Source of the DNA: Lingula anatina
Lineage: Eukaryota; Brachiopoda; Lingulata; Lingulida; Lingulidae
Direction of reading: 5' to 3'
Assembly: GCF_001039355.2 (NCBI RefSeq)
Contig: NW_019775669.1
Span: forward strand, 583,376-645,375
Length of the DNA stretch: 62,000 nucleotides
Below are positions 12,101-22,644 of the stretch, in pieces. The translations under genes and the position numbers were made by a program. The notes under the pieces are model-generated. The model was not told the DNA's origin and ran no database searches. It was given only the letters and a program-made list of their open reading frames with translations. The first letter of the stretch is position 1; every line of letters begins with the position of its first letter.

Positions 12101-12332
12101 AATCATCTTCTTGGTTCTGTAATCTCTGCAGTGTTATTCGAAGTTCCTTGATTTTGACGGAGATGAATTGTTTGGTTCTTCCTAACTCGTCAATGAGAAT
12201 TTGGACAAATTCTCCTTCGCTGTCATTTCCACTGGATCGCTGTATGAAACTTTTTAAAGTGTCGTACTGCAGACTTTGGTATCCGTGCTTGGATTCTAGA
12301 CAAAAGCGGTTAAATTGTTCCTCGTATTTCAT
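2133..12332 (-). CDS. SPX-VTC-DUF202-propeller protein, putative polyphosphate polymerase
   Basis: Twelve coding exons (minus strand, high to low): 12332-11641, 7136-6944, 6790-6655, 6469-6242, 6019-5784, 5511-5343, 4837-4662, 4382-4269, 3944-3767, 3538-3353, 3151-2996, 2590-2133. Total is 2922 nt, giving 973 residues plus stop, with phase kept at every junction and GT-AG at every intron. Order: SPX 1-230, VTC polymerase core 232-495, polar linker 496-585, DUF202 membrane module 584-688, beta-propeller-like tail 709-973. VTC enzymes make inorganic polyphosphate from ATP on the cytosolic face of acidic organelles and pass it into the lumen. The ATG at 12332 begins the SPX domain exactly; an acceptor-like TTTCCATCAG a few bases upstream suggests a 5' UTR exon further up. 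Exon 9 has an alternative in-frame donor giving a left end of 3752 (+5 residues). Many introns and shared base composition argue against a microbial contaminant. Activity in an animal is inferred. Confidence 0.92.
2613..3035. repeat. Imperfect tandem duplication in intron 11 of the VTC gene
   Basis: Two diverged copies lie head to tail, about 2613-2816 and 2817-3035. Shared landmarks in order are TCTACAC, the CAGTGCGTTA core, GAATGATTCAGAAAAGGA, AATAAACATT, AAAAAAGAGCCATTTCCAGC and the TATCGAC at the exon 11 donor. The second copy runs into the 3' end of exon 11 (CAACCGTTTG); the first has a decayed version of it (TCAACCGTTTG). Confidence 0.75.
3767..4837 (-). other. DUF202 (VTC-type) three-helix membrane module
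   Basis: Exons 4837-4662, 4382-4269 and 3944-3767. The segment before the membrane carries the VTC signature VEPKTYFANERTFIQWL (588-604), which in fungal VTC proteins sits at the start of the first helix. Helices are at about 601-620, 626-648 and 664-687; the second and third are separated by a short basic loop (LRLYRIRHHSKSGYHDVIGP) that also follows the family pattern. In the yeast complex these helices form the channel that takes the polyphosphate chain across the membrane. With a cytosolic N-terminus and three crossings, everything after residue 690 should be luminal or extracellular. Confidence 0.9.
4528..4563. repeat. (ATT)n microsatellite
   Basis: A pure trinucleotide tract of about twelve units in intron 7 of the VTC gene, about 100 bp downstream of exon 7 in transcript direction. 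Confidence 0.95.
5784..7136 (-). other. VTC polyphosphate polymerase catalytic domain (exons 2-5)
   Basis: Exons 7136-6944, 6790-6655, 6469-6242 and 6019-5784 encode residues 231-495, the tunnel-fold triphosphate enzyme domain. Residues that match the yeast Vtc4 catalytic set, from memory of that structure: Arg284 and Arg286 in IRLRWY (yeast R264/R266), Lys312 in VFVERKTH (K281), Lys325 in SSIKERF (K294), Tyr375 and Arg377 in VYKRTAFQ (Y359/R361), Arg389 in DVRITID (R373), Glu433 in ILEVKL (E426, metal ligand), Lys458 and Lys461 in VPKFSKF (K455/K458). Spacing between the first six agrees with yeast. With no catalytic residue seen missing, the domain should be an active polymerase rather than an accessory Vtc2/3-type chain, though that is inference. 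Confidence 0.93.
7346..7368. repeat. (AAC)n microsatellite
   Basis: A short pure CAA/AAC tract in intron 1 of the VTC gene, outside the inverted-repeat element. Confidence 0.9.
8684..8709. repeat. (CTTT)n tract
   Basis: Short tetranucleotide repeat immediately outside the left TTAA edge of the intronic mobile element. Confidence 0.85.
9156..9196. repeat. (AAT)n microsatellite
   Basis: About thirteen pure units inside the intronic mobile element, followed by ATGTATTTATTTGC. Confidence 0.95.
10386..10498. repeat. Long palindrome (fold-back element), copy 1
   Basis: The left arm (10386-10431) and right arm (10453-10498) are near-perfect reverse complements of about 46 bp, both containing TTTACGCGAAATAGAGCAGA or its complement, around a loop of about 21 bp that includes GGCTTCGCC. 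A related partial arm lies just before it at about 10308-10336. A second small perfect inverted pair follows, CTTGGACAT at 10512-10520 and ATGTCCAAG at 10533-10541. The region is CpG-rich compared with its surroundings. It is nested inside the TTAA element. Confidence 0.85.
10842..11074. repeat. Small inverted-repeat (MITE-like) element
   Basis: Arms of about 40 bp at 10842-10890 and 11037-11073 share TAGATTTTAGATCGATCTATCC-like sequence in inverted orientation; the right arm is duplicated, with two ATCGATCTAAATCT-type blocks. No coding content. It lies within the larger TTAA element. Confidence 0.55.
11641..12332 (-). other. SPX domain exon (residues 1-230)
   Basis: The first coding exon carries the whole SPX domain. 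SPX domains bind inositol pyrophosphates and switch VTC, XPR1/PHO90 and related phosphate proteins. The N-terminus starts MKYEEQF like other SPX proteins; the helical hairpin has Tyr23 and Lys27 in the usual Y-x-x-L-K position; helix alpha4 is recognisable as LLNGEGFRMIVEQHDK (residues 118-133). The exon ends in the segment KAALIKHLPVYVF (214-226), which in VTC proteins links SPX to the catalytic domain. An acidic insert (SDSEENGESD, 185-194) lies before it. Three positions that are normally lysine in alpha4 are Met126, Glu129 and Gln130, so phosphate sensing may be changed. Exon right end is the ATG; the donor is a perfect GTAAGT. Confidence 0.88.
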
Positions 12333-12789
12333 CGTACCTGATGGAAAATGTTGACATGCAATCCAATTTTTGGTGCGTTTAAACTAAAGCCCGTAGAATT
12401 CACTTATTTTTTAGTCTTAAAAAAAAAACAGCTGGTGCATTTTCATTCTATTCCCGACAAGAGACCAGAAAGGTTTTAGTCAGCACTTAGAGCGTAAGAA
12501 ATGACCTAATTCTTGTTTATCTGTTTCTCAGATGATAATATAAATTTTGAAAAAATCCAATTAGTTTTTACTTCTATCTGCTGGTATCACTTAAGGTACA
12601 CCTTCAACAAGCACAGCGCTAATGGGTCGAGGTGATGGTACCTCACTTTTTACACACTAAGTCTGTACATCACGACTGAGATGCCAAGCATAGCGCAGCA
12701 CACTCAAGCACACCCACTGACCTGGGTTTGGTGATAACCGTCTTCCCACCTGTAAGTTCTTACCTAATACTACAGTTCGAACAGAAAAC

Positions 12790-13025
12790 AACAGGCCGTA
12801 CCGTCCCTTGTTCCGTGTAGAGTCAGGACACGCACCGCTAACGAGCTGTGGTTCGAGTCAGATAAACCACTTGTCGCGAGGCTTCAAGCGAAATAGAGGA
12901 CGTCATGCACTTCAATTGTAAATAAAAGATAAATAATATAAATAACGAATTCGTCTCCCCTATTATCTCCTCTATGCCGCGTTAAGTTTTTCGACTCACT
13001 CTTACTTTATCTATTACATAGGGTT
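12790..13025. repeat. Decayed palindromic element, copy 2
   Basis: This resembles the 10.3-10.5 kb palindrome: it has the same order of TTCCGTGTAGAGTCA, CAGATAAACCACTTGTCGCGA, CTTCAAGCGAAATAGAG and, in inverted orientation, CTCTATGCCGCGTTAAG and ACTTTATCTAT. The arms have many substitutions and an AT-rich insert separates them. It shows that the palindrome is a repeated family, not a single hairpin. Confidence 0.6.
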
Positions 13026-15612
13026 TTAGTATTCGCCTTGACCCTCCCAAAACGGTTCATATTCAACAGTCAGACGTAACACTGTGATATCATATTTACT
13101 TGACTATGCACAACTTGGAAATCATTGGAATGAAAATTTTTGCAGGAATTGTGGGCGTTATTTGATAGTATCGCAAATTCACTAATCGAGTGAAAAAATT
13201 TAATCACATCATTCGGAGTTTTTTCTCAGTATTAGAATAGTACGATTAACCTAGTTATTCAATTTGCATTGAAACGAATTTTAAGTACAAATATTTGATT
13301 TCAGGATAGCGAAACTAGCATTGTCTAATGTGGACATTAATATTTATGAAATCAACATTATCTCAGGGTCGGTCTCTTTTTCTCTCTTATGTTACCGTTG
13401 GTAGCAATTTATTGCCGCCATGCAGTCTATTCAACGTCTGTCTGTCCAGTTTCCTTTTCATTATTTTCTCTCTGCATCTTAGAAAAACCGAGGAAAATGT
13501 AAAACGCCATCTTGTCCGTTTTTTCTTGTTGGTTACTCTGCCTTTAAATCACAATTACAATCACGGAAGAGAAACCAAAATTAGAAACAAAAATCTCGGT
13601 AGAGTAATTAATTAAAGTAATTGACGGTGACGATCCTAAAATCGTAGAGGTACTTAGGCCATTTGGCTCTTTTGATCTCTTCCACCAAAAGCAAGTCGCC
13701 ACATCTGAGATAATTTCGTTAAAGCCAGTCCCAGGTCCGAGCGTTATGTAACCTTCCAACCCGGAGAATATGTCCATATTCAAGGCAACAGTAACAAATA
13801 TTGGAGTCCCTGTATCTAGTTTTAATGGTCGACTGTTTATATAGGATACAGTTATTTGCGCTTACTAATAGTTTACGGCACGCAGGAATCGGTGCGATTC
13901 CCGATAAATACTGGGCCTCTAAAGTAGAAAGGGAGAGACCCCGGGAGATCGTCGTGACTGTCCCTGCCTGCGTGCCAGCCTGTAGTCCGTGTGGGAAGAA
14001 TAAAAATCTTCATGAACTACAACTGAAGTTGTTCTGAGTTTTCAAGCCGCCGTTCTCTTAAAAATTAGTAGCCAACCAAGGTTACAGTACGTTTTTGTAT
14101 GACATATCTATCAATCAAAATCATTAGTTCTAGCAATTTTACAATTGAAATCCCCGAATTTGCTCTTGCCAGGCATCATCGCTGATGCTCATAGCTGATT
14201 TTGTACATTTTCCTCTTTGTGAAAATGATTTTGAAACCTTTTTGTAAAGACCATGACACATATTAGTTTGCGATTTAGTCTGTAACTTTTAAAAAGCAAA
14301 ACCGAATGATCGATATTAAAATATCTATCGACCAATAAGTGCATTTGAAAGATATACCGTTATTAAATAATATCAAATAGTAACAGAATCTACGTGAGCC
14401 TGTACTCTTATCTAAAATACGCTCGATCTTGCTAGGAGTTTCCTCACACGCAGTAATCGCGCCGTATTCTTTTTGGGGGAAAGTCACTAACGATCACAAC
14501 CAACTGCCCAGGGTTATAAAAGTAAGGTAGAATGAAGCTGCGGTAGTGTGCCGCAGAACAACCAAATTATCGCAACAAACACAATACTTTGATGCTGATC
14601 AAATACCCGAGATTTCTGTGCGTGAATTTGAAAGAGAACTGAAAAAAGTTCATTTGCTCGTGTGACGTTAAAAGAAGACCATGAATATAATAGAAAGGAA
14701 GGCCATCACAACATACTTCATTGTTATTTAACCAACGTACTTTACGTTACGTTTTAATATAAATGTAATACAAATGTAATACAAAAACGTTCGTATTTTC
14801 GGATTTTACTCCACTCAAAAGATACGGGGATACACAAGTATATCCAAAGCAACAGAAAAAATTCTGTTGTATTTCACTGATGCCCAAATTCCTGGTGGCT
14901 GTAATCAGCTATTTAATGGTGATAGAAAAAATTTACTTCGGTTAGCTCCGGCTGTATAAACTGTATTTTCTTATGAAGAATACACCAGGAAATTGTTGTG
15001 TGTTCTTCGGGCGAAGAGTCAATTACCAATCTTGAAGCGTTCCCTCAGTGTTTGCGCAGTTTATCTACCACCGTTTAGCTTTAAAATGTCAGAAAATGAA
15101 GATTTGTAAGCGTCATTCGAAACTGTCTCATAAGTAATAATCAAGCAGTGCGTCAATAACAAAGGTTCAAGTCGTTTCTCACACCCGGTTAAAAAGAAAG
15201 AATTAATTGGTCTTTATTACATTTAATCGCCCCTGAAACATGAGCTCATCGTTAGATCTTGTCAGCCGTCAGAACGCGTTCAATTCTAGGCTTCATTTCC
15301 AATCTCAGGTGAGATCGATCTTTGCCTACGTTTGATGTGAATAAGACTTGAATGCAATACTGCAGATCATTAAATTACAGACTGATTTAGCATGTGCGCT
15401 GCAACCTGTAGGCTCACTTCCTCATTATGCTACAACAGGCAGATCAATGAGACCAGTTTTCAGATCAGATCAGATCAGAAAAGAAAATTTGCTGCTGTTT
15501 TTTTTTCTTTGCCCTAAAAATGTGGTCAGATCAGACATAAGTGATTTATGGTCGATTTTAGAAACCATATTGTCTAATTGAATATACACCTCCTTTTAAG
15601 TAGGAATGTCAC

Positions 15613-15646
<34 letters not shown>

Positions 15647-15654
15647 GAGAGAGA
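15613..15654. repeat. (GA)n microsatellite
   Basis: A GA tract interrupted by two GAAA units. Confidence 0.95.
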
Positions 15655-18636
15655 TTTGCACACAAAAGAAACATCAAGTCAAGCCTATGGCAGCAAGATT
15701 GCCAGAGAATGTCTTTCATTAAGCCAGATCATATATACAAATGACTATCTGCACTATATCGACAGTTATCCCTAAATCTAATGAAGACAATCATTCAAAT
15801 AGGGTCGAAGCCAGCGACAAACTAAGGAGATCAAAGATGAAGTGAAAAGGTCAGCAGTTATTATGCAAATTCTACGTTGAAAAACAGCGTCTGCCAAGAA
15901 ATGATTCTGATACAAAAACAATTCATACAAACGGCCGATTAGAATCATTTCTAACTAAAAGTTTCAGTCAAGTTTTATCATGGAAATCATGCTCCAAACC
16001 TGACAATAGGTTTGGCGCTCATGTTAGATTGGACTCGATGGGGTCCATAATGAACGTTGCGGCTCGGTTTCACATTACTGGCGCTGGTTAACATTTAGAC
16101 ACTGAGCTAGTTTATGGGAAAGCAGTCAATGCATACATATTTTTCTTGCGTCGCTGCAAGTGAATGCAATCGAAGCTAATGATGCGCATCGTTTGCTAGA
16201 GTGGAAAAAGTAATACATGAATTAATGAAGAGGAAAATTACCAAGCTCTGTTCTATTATTACTGCTGTCATGTATGGCTCGCAAGTAATAACCAGTTTGG
16301 TCAAATTCACTGCTTATATCGTTTAATGAAGTACTCAAGCGCGCATGCATTCGCACACGCAGGTGACACGAAAGATAAACAGGCAGGTAGACAGGTAGGT
16401 AGTCGGAGTGAAACGGTCGGAAAATTTACAAATAGCCGGATTGACTATACTAGATATATTATCAACTGCAAGACAGGCTGATTTGCGTCATGAAAATTTA
16501 AGAAATATTGAGTTTTCTTCTGATTTTCCCTTTTATCCCCTTAAAAAATATATCCCACACCAAAATATTGGGCTCTTTTATTCCAAAAGACAAAAAATTG
16601 CTCTTTCTCTTTTTTCTTCGGTGCAATATGCATTATTTCCTTCCTAAACTCAGAACATAATGTAATAAAGACACCTCATATATAGACTCCTTCCTAGATC
16701 GTCCACTATTTTCTGTCATTATTTTCTATTTTTGCTGCAGTTATTTTGGTTACAGTGTCTTTTACAAACATCTTTCAATTTTGAATATTAAATCGGATTA
16801 CATGAAACATCCCATTTGATTCTCCCATCTGCATTTCATTTTATTTAGGGACATGTACTTAGCATTGTAAAATTTCACCTTTTTTCCTTTTATTTGCCAT
16901 CGTCTACTTTGCATTTATTAAATCCACGCCGTGATATTCCTATGTGTCCTCTTACAACTTACTTTTCAATTAAGATGTTAAAACATACAATCATAACGTG
17001 CACATCATTAAATATAGTCCAGAAATTATTTAAGGTGCAAATTATCAGTCTAACAATATGTTTATTATGAGTTTGTGTTGACTACAAAGTTTGAAATTAG
17101 AATTAATGAACAAACACCATATTTGTTATGAATCGCAGATCATGATACATGATAGTCGCTGTTCATTAGACTCCTTTGAATGAAATTGTTGTCCTCTCAT
17201 TAAATGATGGGTTGTAGCAACGTTGACTTCACTATAGTTTCAGGATATGTAATGACAACACAACAAAACACGAGTCAAAAATAAGTTTTATGAAACATCT
17301 CACTGTTACGAAACGTTCTCAAACTGGATAATGCTGGAGCAGCTAAATGTAAGTACCTTGAATGCGGCTATATATGTTCCACTAAATTTGAAATTTTCGT
17401 AGGTCGATTGGAATTTAAATCCGTCTATTTAACTGCTAGTATTTGAGAGGTAGATGGCAAAATCAAACTACATTTTAAAAACTGTTTCATTTCTTGTATA
17501 AAAACAGTGTGGCAAATTCCCCATTGATACCTAGAGGCATGAATTTATAATTACGATACATACAGGTCTGCCGTAGAGAGCATTGCGGCCTCTACTAAAG
17601 AGACATCCGAATACAGTGCAGTGATTTAATGCCCTAGACCATATCACTTAAACGCACTGAGCAGTAAATGGAGGAACAAATTGCTTAAATATTAATAATA
17701 ATCACCATAATAAGTCCATATCAATACGACTCAAGACATATGCAACCGAAGGTAGATTTGGTTTTCATATTTATCAGAGGACAATTAAGACACAATGTCA
17801 CTAAAAGTATTCTATTTTACCTTATTTTACCTCTCTCTTTTTACCTTGTCCTTATTTGCAATACTGAGGCGTTGAACCGTGCATAATGAAAGGACTTTAT
17901 CACGAAAAAGAAACGTATAACTAATTTCTTTGGTAATTTCGCAAAATTAACAAAAATATGCTTTAAGACACAAATGTCAAAATTCAAAATTTAAAATGAT
18001 ACAAAGGTAGTACTAAGAGAAACGATATTGTCGATATTATAACTTTAATATAATCTTTGCAACTACTAAGTTATTGGAATTGTTTTTTGTTTTTTCTCTT
18101 CCAAAATACATGCAAAGGTCTACTCCTATTTTTATTACTGCATGAGACGGTCATAGAAAGTTCACAAGCGAAAAATTATCCGTCCTTTGAAATAACACCT
18201 AAACAAACTATAGAACTGGCAACTAAATTATCTCACAATGACAGTGAAAGAATATGACGCTAGTTTTCCATATTTCCACTTTTGTGTGAAAAAAAATTTA
18301 GAAAACTGCAAATCTTAAAGTGATTAATTACAACATTCGAAGTCGTACAATAAGGGAACAAAATGCTAATTAACGCATTTAGCACCAATTACTTATTAAG
18401 TGGTCGATCTTAATTAAAACGTGTTTATTCCCATCACGTGTTCGGCCATTACCTTTTCTTTGATATATTCCACTACTGTGAACAATTGAAAAGCAATCAT
18501 TTTGCAAATGCCACCACTGTATTACTGCCGCCACTTTCAGTTTCATTTTATTGTGATTCGCGTTGGCACTTTTATTTTTTATCCCTAAGGTTATCTTTAT
18601 TATTTTTTATCTAGTAATGACTGTAGTCCACATGTT

Positions 18637-18643
<7 letters not shown>

Positions 18644-18675
<32 letters not shown>
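18644..18675. repeat. (CA)n microsatellite
   Basis: About sixteen pure CA units. Confidence 0.95.
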
Positions 18676-18677
<2 letters not shown>

Positions 18678-18792
18678 CAAGTCATGTTCAGTTTAGATCT
18701 CGAAGACCTGAAACATGCGGCGTGATTTTACTCTTCTCTAGACTCGGAAAAATTACAAAACAAATTATTAGCACCCCCCTCCCCCTCCCCCC

Positions 18793-19158
18793 AAAATATA
18801 CATATATATACACAATTAAAATTAATAAATAAATAAATAACACGAGACATGTATTTATGCCCGAACATCAGGAGGTGTTTATTTGAAATGTATATACACA
18901 TTTAAAGCGATAAATAGAATATATGTAAGTACCAGATGGTTTCGCCNCCCCCCCCCCCCCCAAAAAAAAAAAATATATATATATATATACACAATTAAAA
19001 TTAATAAATAAATAAAAAACACGAGACATGTATCAGCCCCAACTCTGAGTTTCACGGGCAAACCCAGAAGGTATGCCCGAACATCAGGAGGTGTTTATTT
19101 GAAATGTATATACACATTTAAAGCGATAAATAGAATATATGTACCAGATGGTTTCGCC
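18793..19158. repeat. Near-identical direct duplication flanking an N
   Basis: Copy 1 (18793-18946) and copy 2 (18961-19158) share long near-identical runs, from the ATATACACAATTAAAATTAATAAATAA part through GGAGGTGTTTATTTGAAATG to the ACCAGATGGTTTCGCC end. Copy 2 has an extra stretch of about 40 bp (CAGCCCCAACTCTG onwards). A single ambiguous base at 18947 and a C run separate them. The near-identity beside an N suggests unmerged haplotypes or a gap-filling artefact. Confidence 0.85.
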
Positions 19159-20498
19159 AAGAAGTTTCCATTATCAGTATTCCTTCTTTGTAGCATATCA
19201 ACTACCGCCAGTGACCGGCTCTTTTCCTCGATACTGGCGTTTGAAGGCTTGATCTAGACGGCGTGTCTCGTTTTTCCTGCGCCGTTGTGTTTCCTGGTAA
19301 AGGTGTAGACACTGGGACTAGCACCGTCTCGTGAATAGCAGCATAATACCTGTTTCACCTTCACAGCATTACACTACTATTCCCGATACCATCTAGTCTG
19401 AAAATCTTCCTATCTAAGTGCCGAGAACTCTGTGCATTTCAATTTAAGGCGGCCCCCGTGATATTCTATCTAAAATAAGTGAAAGAGAAAACAGTGAAAC
19501 ACTTTCGAATTTTTTCTGAACGTCGAGCATTATTGTAAAATCATACAATTAATAATATCCAGGTGCTTACCTTTGCCATGTGATGCAATTTGCCATCCTG
19601 CTTCGGGGTGTTTATAAATGTAAACTGACGGTCATACGACATTGAATGAGACTATTTCTCGTTCTTTGTCTCTCTCTGTAATATGTCACTTGCTAAAATA
19701 TGAAGCACATGAACAAGAACCACATTCATTTTATATGGCATAACCATCTAGAAGGCGAATCATACCCATACTGCCGACTGCTGATGTCTCTATCATTAGG
19801 TTTCCATTTTGACATCTACACATATATCATAACTGAAAAGAGAATATCAAAAGCACCTGTTGCATATTTCCTCGTTTAACCTCAAACAATCTCAGATTAG
19901 ATCATTGTTTGAGTATCACTTTCGGATGAAAATAAATATGAAATCAATACAATTTTATGGTTGCTTCCGCAATTGTGCGTCGTGGTCTTCCTCGAAACAA
20001 CCAACAACCAAATGCTTAACACATTTAAAACCAGCTTTTAAACAATATCAGCCAACAGCGATATCATAAACTATCAGTTGCGTTTGACTAACTCTAAGTC
20101 ATAGGTGGCAAGTAAAATGAACGTGTCACCCAGTTCAGTGGCGGAGATAATCTGAACAAATGACCAACTTCTGAGTCAACCATTTGGCCATGACATCGTC
20201 AGTCATATACCTAAATGCAACCTCATGCTTCTTTTAGTGTTAGACAAGATCTTTCCAGTGATACATCAGGCACAGTGACACGCACACATGCGAGCACAGT
20301 ATTTTACCGTGCGTCAGCACACACGCACATACCAATGTACGCACGCTCATACGACAATCGGTATATGTATTGAACGTTATCGTAGTAAATGACGAAGATA
20401 ATGCAGGGTGTTTATCAAAACTGTACTTCCATATTTATACCGACTTGACTTCTTATCAATCATTCGGCGCCCAAATTTCGCTAGACTCTAGTTTTGTG

Positions 20499-20501
<3 letters not shown>

Positions 20502-20553
<52 letters not shown>
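20502..20553. repeat. (TA)n microsatellite
   Basis: About twenty-six pure TA units. Confidence 0.95.
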
Positions 20554-20554
<1 letters not shown>

Positions 20555-21956
20555 CAGTAAAATATGACAGTAAAATAAAAAAAGTGTGCTCAATATCGAG
20601 CAATAAATCTTGAGCGCTTAGCTTCACTAACATTTTGTTAAGTTAATATGCTCTCCAATATATCAACAACAGGTTATCCGATAAAGGGAAAATGACAAAC
20701 TATGGGATGAGGTAATACCGTCAACGTGTAAAGGATTCATTAAACCTTATCCAAACATGTCACCGACCTGTTTCCTGAACATTTCATCGTTGACACTGAT
20801 GCGACCTTCACGTAGCAGCCGAGGGAAATATTCTCATACCTCAAGTCCCTGCCAGCGCTATGGCGACTGTACAACGAAACACTGGCGGACGGGGGTGGTT
20901 TACATACCGAGGGCGTTTGGGATGTTCTATTTTTCGTCATGTTGATGATAATATTGATGAACTTTCTACATCACTGATAACACAATGAAGCCTGAAAACA
21001 AAGTGAGACAAAAATTTGCCATACGCAAATGCGTAGTGAGAATTTAAAAAGTTGTATCTTGATTTACATTGCTTGACGGTAACAGAAGACATACCATCAA
21101 AACACAAAGTAACTCCGATAACTTAAGTACATGAACCATATAAGGCCTTACGTATAGTACATTTTTAGAAGTACAAAAGGTAGCATAATATAAGCCTGGC
21201 TGTTACGAACCTTAGAACCTTGCCCCGTTATGTTACAGTGTGGGTCTAGCCAGTGAGCACGAAGTGTCAGTCATCCGCAACTCTACGTCGAGTTATTTTC
21301 TTATGAGAAATAAATAGGAGTCTCTTGTTCTGTACCGACCTTTCATGCGCATGTTACTGGCCAATTATAATAAAAGTCCAATTGTGCCTTTTAATGCGAG
21401 AGATTTTTTCATTTAAATACATTTTAAAGAAAAAAATACAGAAAAAAATACGATGTCAATTATGTCGTCCCTAGGCCCTTATTGAAGTAGTGCCATCAGG
21501 TGAACGGCGGGCAGTAACAAAAAGTTAAACTTTTACATGGTCGTATATTGCTTATTAGGCATAACAGCAAGGCCAGGATGATAATCGGAGGAGATGATAA
21601 GGGATATAATAGCAAAATCACGTCCTGACCGACAGAGGGTGATTCAACTGCGTGCGTAACTAGTATAATCCACAGGCGTTATGTTCATATTGTCATTTGA
21701 CTGTAACGTGTGGATCAGGTGATCTGCTCAATATATATCCAAACTTACCTCAATAGCTCTGGTATAAATCTGCCCATTTACACATGTGATGTTCTTATGC
21801 AGTTCTAAGATACCAAGAAGCCTCATCCTCATCTAACCCATTCTTTCAGCTTGCATCTTATGTGGAGAGGTCTACGGACGATGACAGCCACCTGCCCCAT
21901 TCGTATTCATCCTATCTCTTTTCTCTCTTCTCATCAGTTTCTTCCTCTTTCTTCCC

Positions 21957-21960
<4 letters not shown>

Positions 21961-22017
<57 letters not shown>
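21961..22017. repeat. (CT)n microsatellite
   Basis: About twenty-eight pure CT units; the Ser-Leu open frames across it are artefacts of the repeat. Confidence 0.95.
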
Positions 22018-22021
<4 letters not shown>

Positions 22022-22585
22022 ACGCACGCAAACACACACATCCGTGAGGCACACTCAAAAGACTGTGCATCATACCACAAGGAGAACTTTATAAATGTCC
22101 CCTTGTTCAAACTAATGTCAACTAGAACAATTTCTATACACGCACGTGTTCTGGGTGTTTTTCAAGTTTATGTGCACTCTTTTCTGGGGATGCGAACTCT
22201 CTTAGTGCAGCAGGAAACAAGCGCTGAATAGCTTTAATAACCATTACCACCTTAGTCAGCAAGCTCAGAAATTAAAGGGACCAGACGTTAAAAGGCAAGG
22301 AAAAGCGTTCGTCAAAAGTTAAATTGCGTCCAGTTTTTCATTTAATATACTTTACTTGGCGAATCCGGATGATCTTCATAATCATGCCTTGATTTTCCAA
22401 TGGCAAAACATCCGATCCAATGTACCGGTAGAAAATCACATGCAGTGGCAGTCACATGCAGGCCTGTGTACACATGTACCTTTTAACGTGCAAGCGAACT
22501 ACCTCACGTAAACGTGCGCTATCAATTACCGTCGTTGAAGCTCACATGGACACGTGCATATTCATCCATCCCTTTTAACCCCCTC

Positions 22586-22586
22586 C

Positions 22587-22618
<32 letters not shown>

Positions 22619-22644
22619 ACACGCGCGCGCGCACGCACGCACGC
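22586..22644. repeat. (CA)n/(CG)n compound microsatellite
   Basis: A CA tract running into CGCG and ACGC units. Confidence 0.92.

Noticed and set aside
18563-18832. 89-codon frame with a Thr-His repeat
   Set aside because: It is the translation of the CA microsatellite.
21851-22231. 126-codon frame with a long Ser-Leu repeat
   Set aside because: The centre is only the CT microsatellite translated; the flanks are not protein-like.
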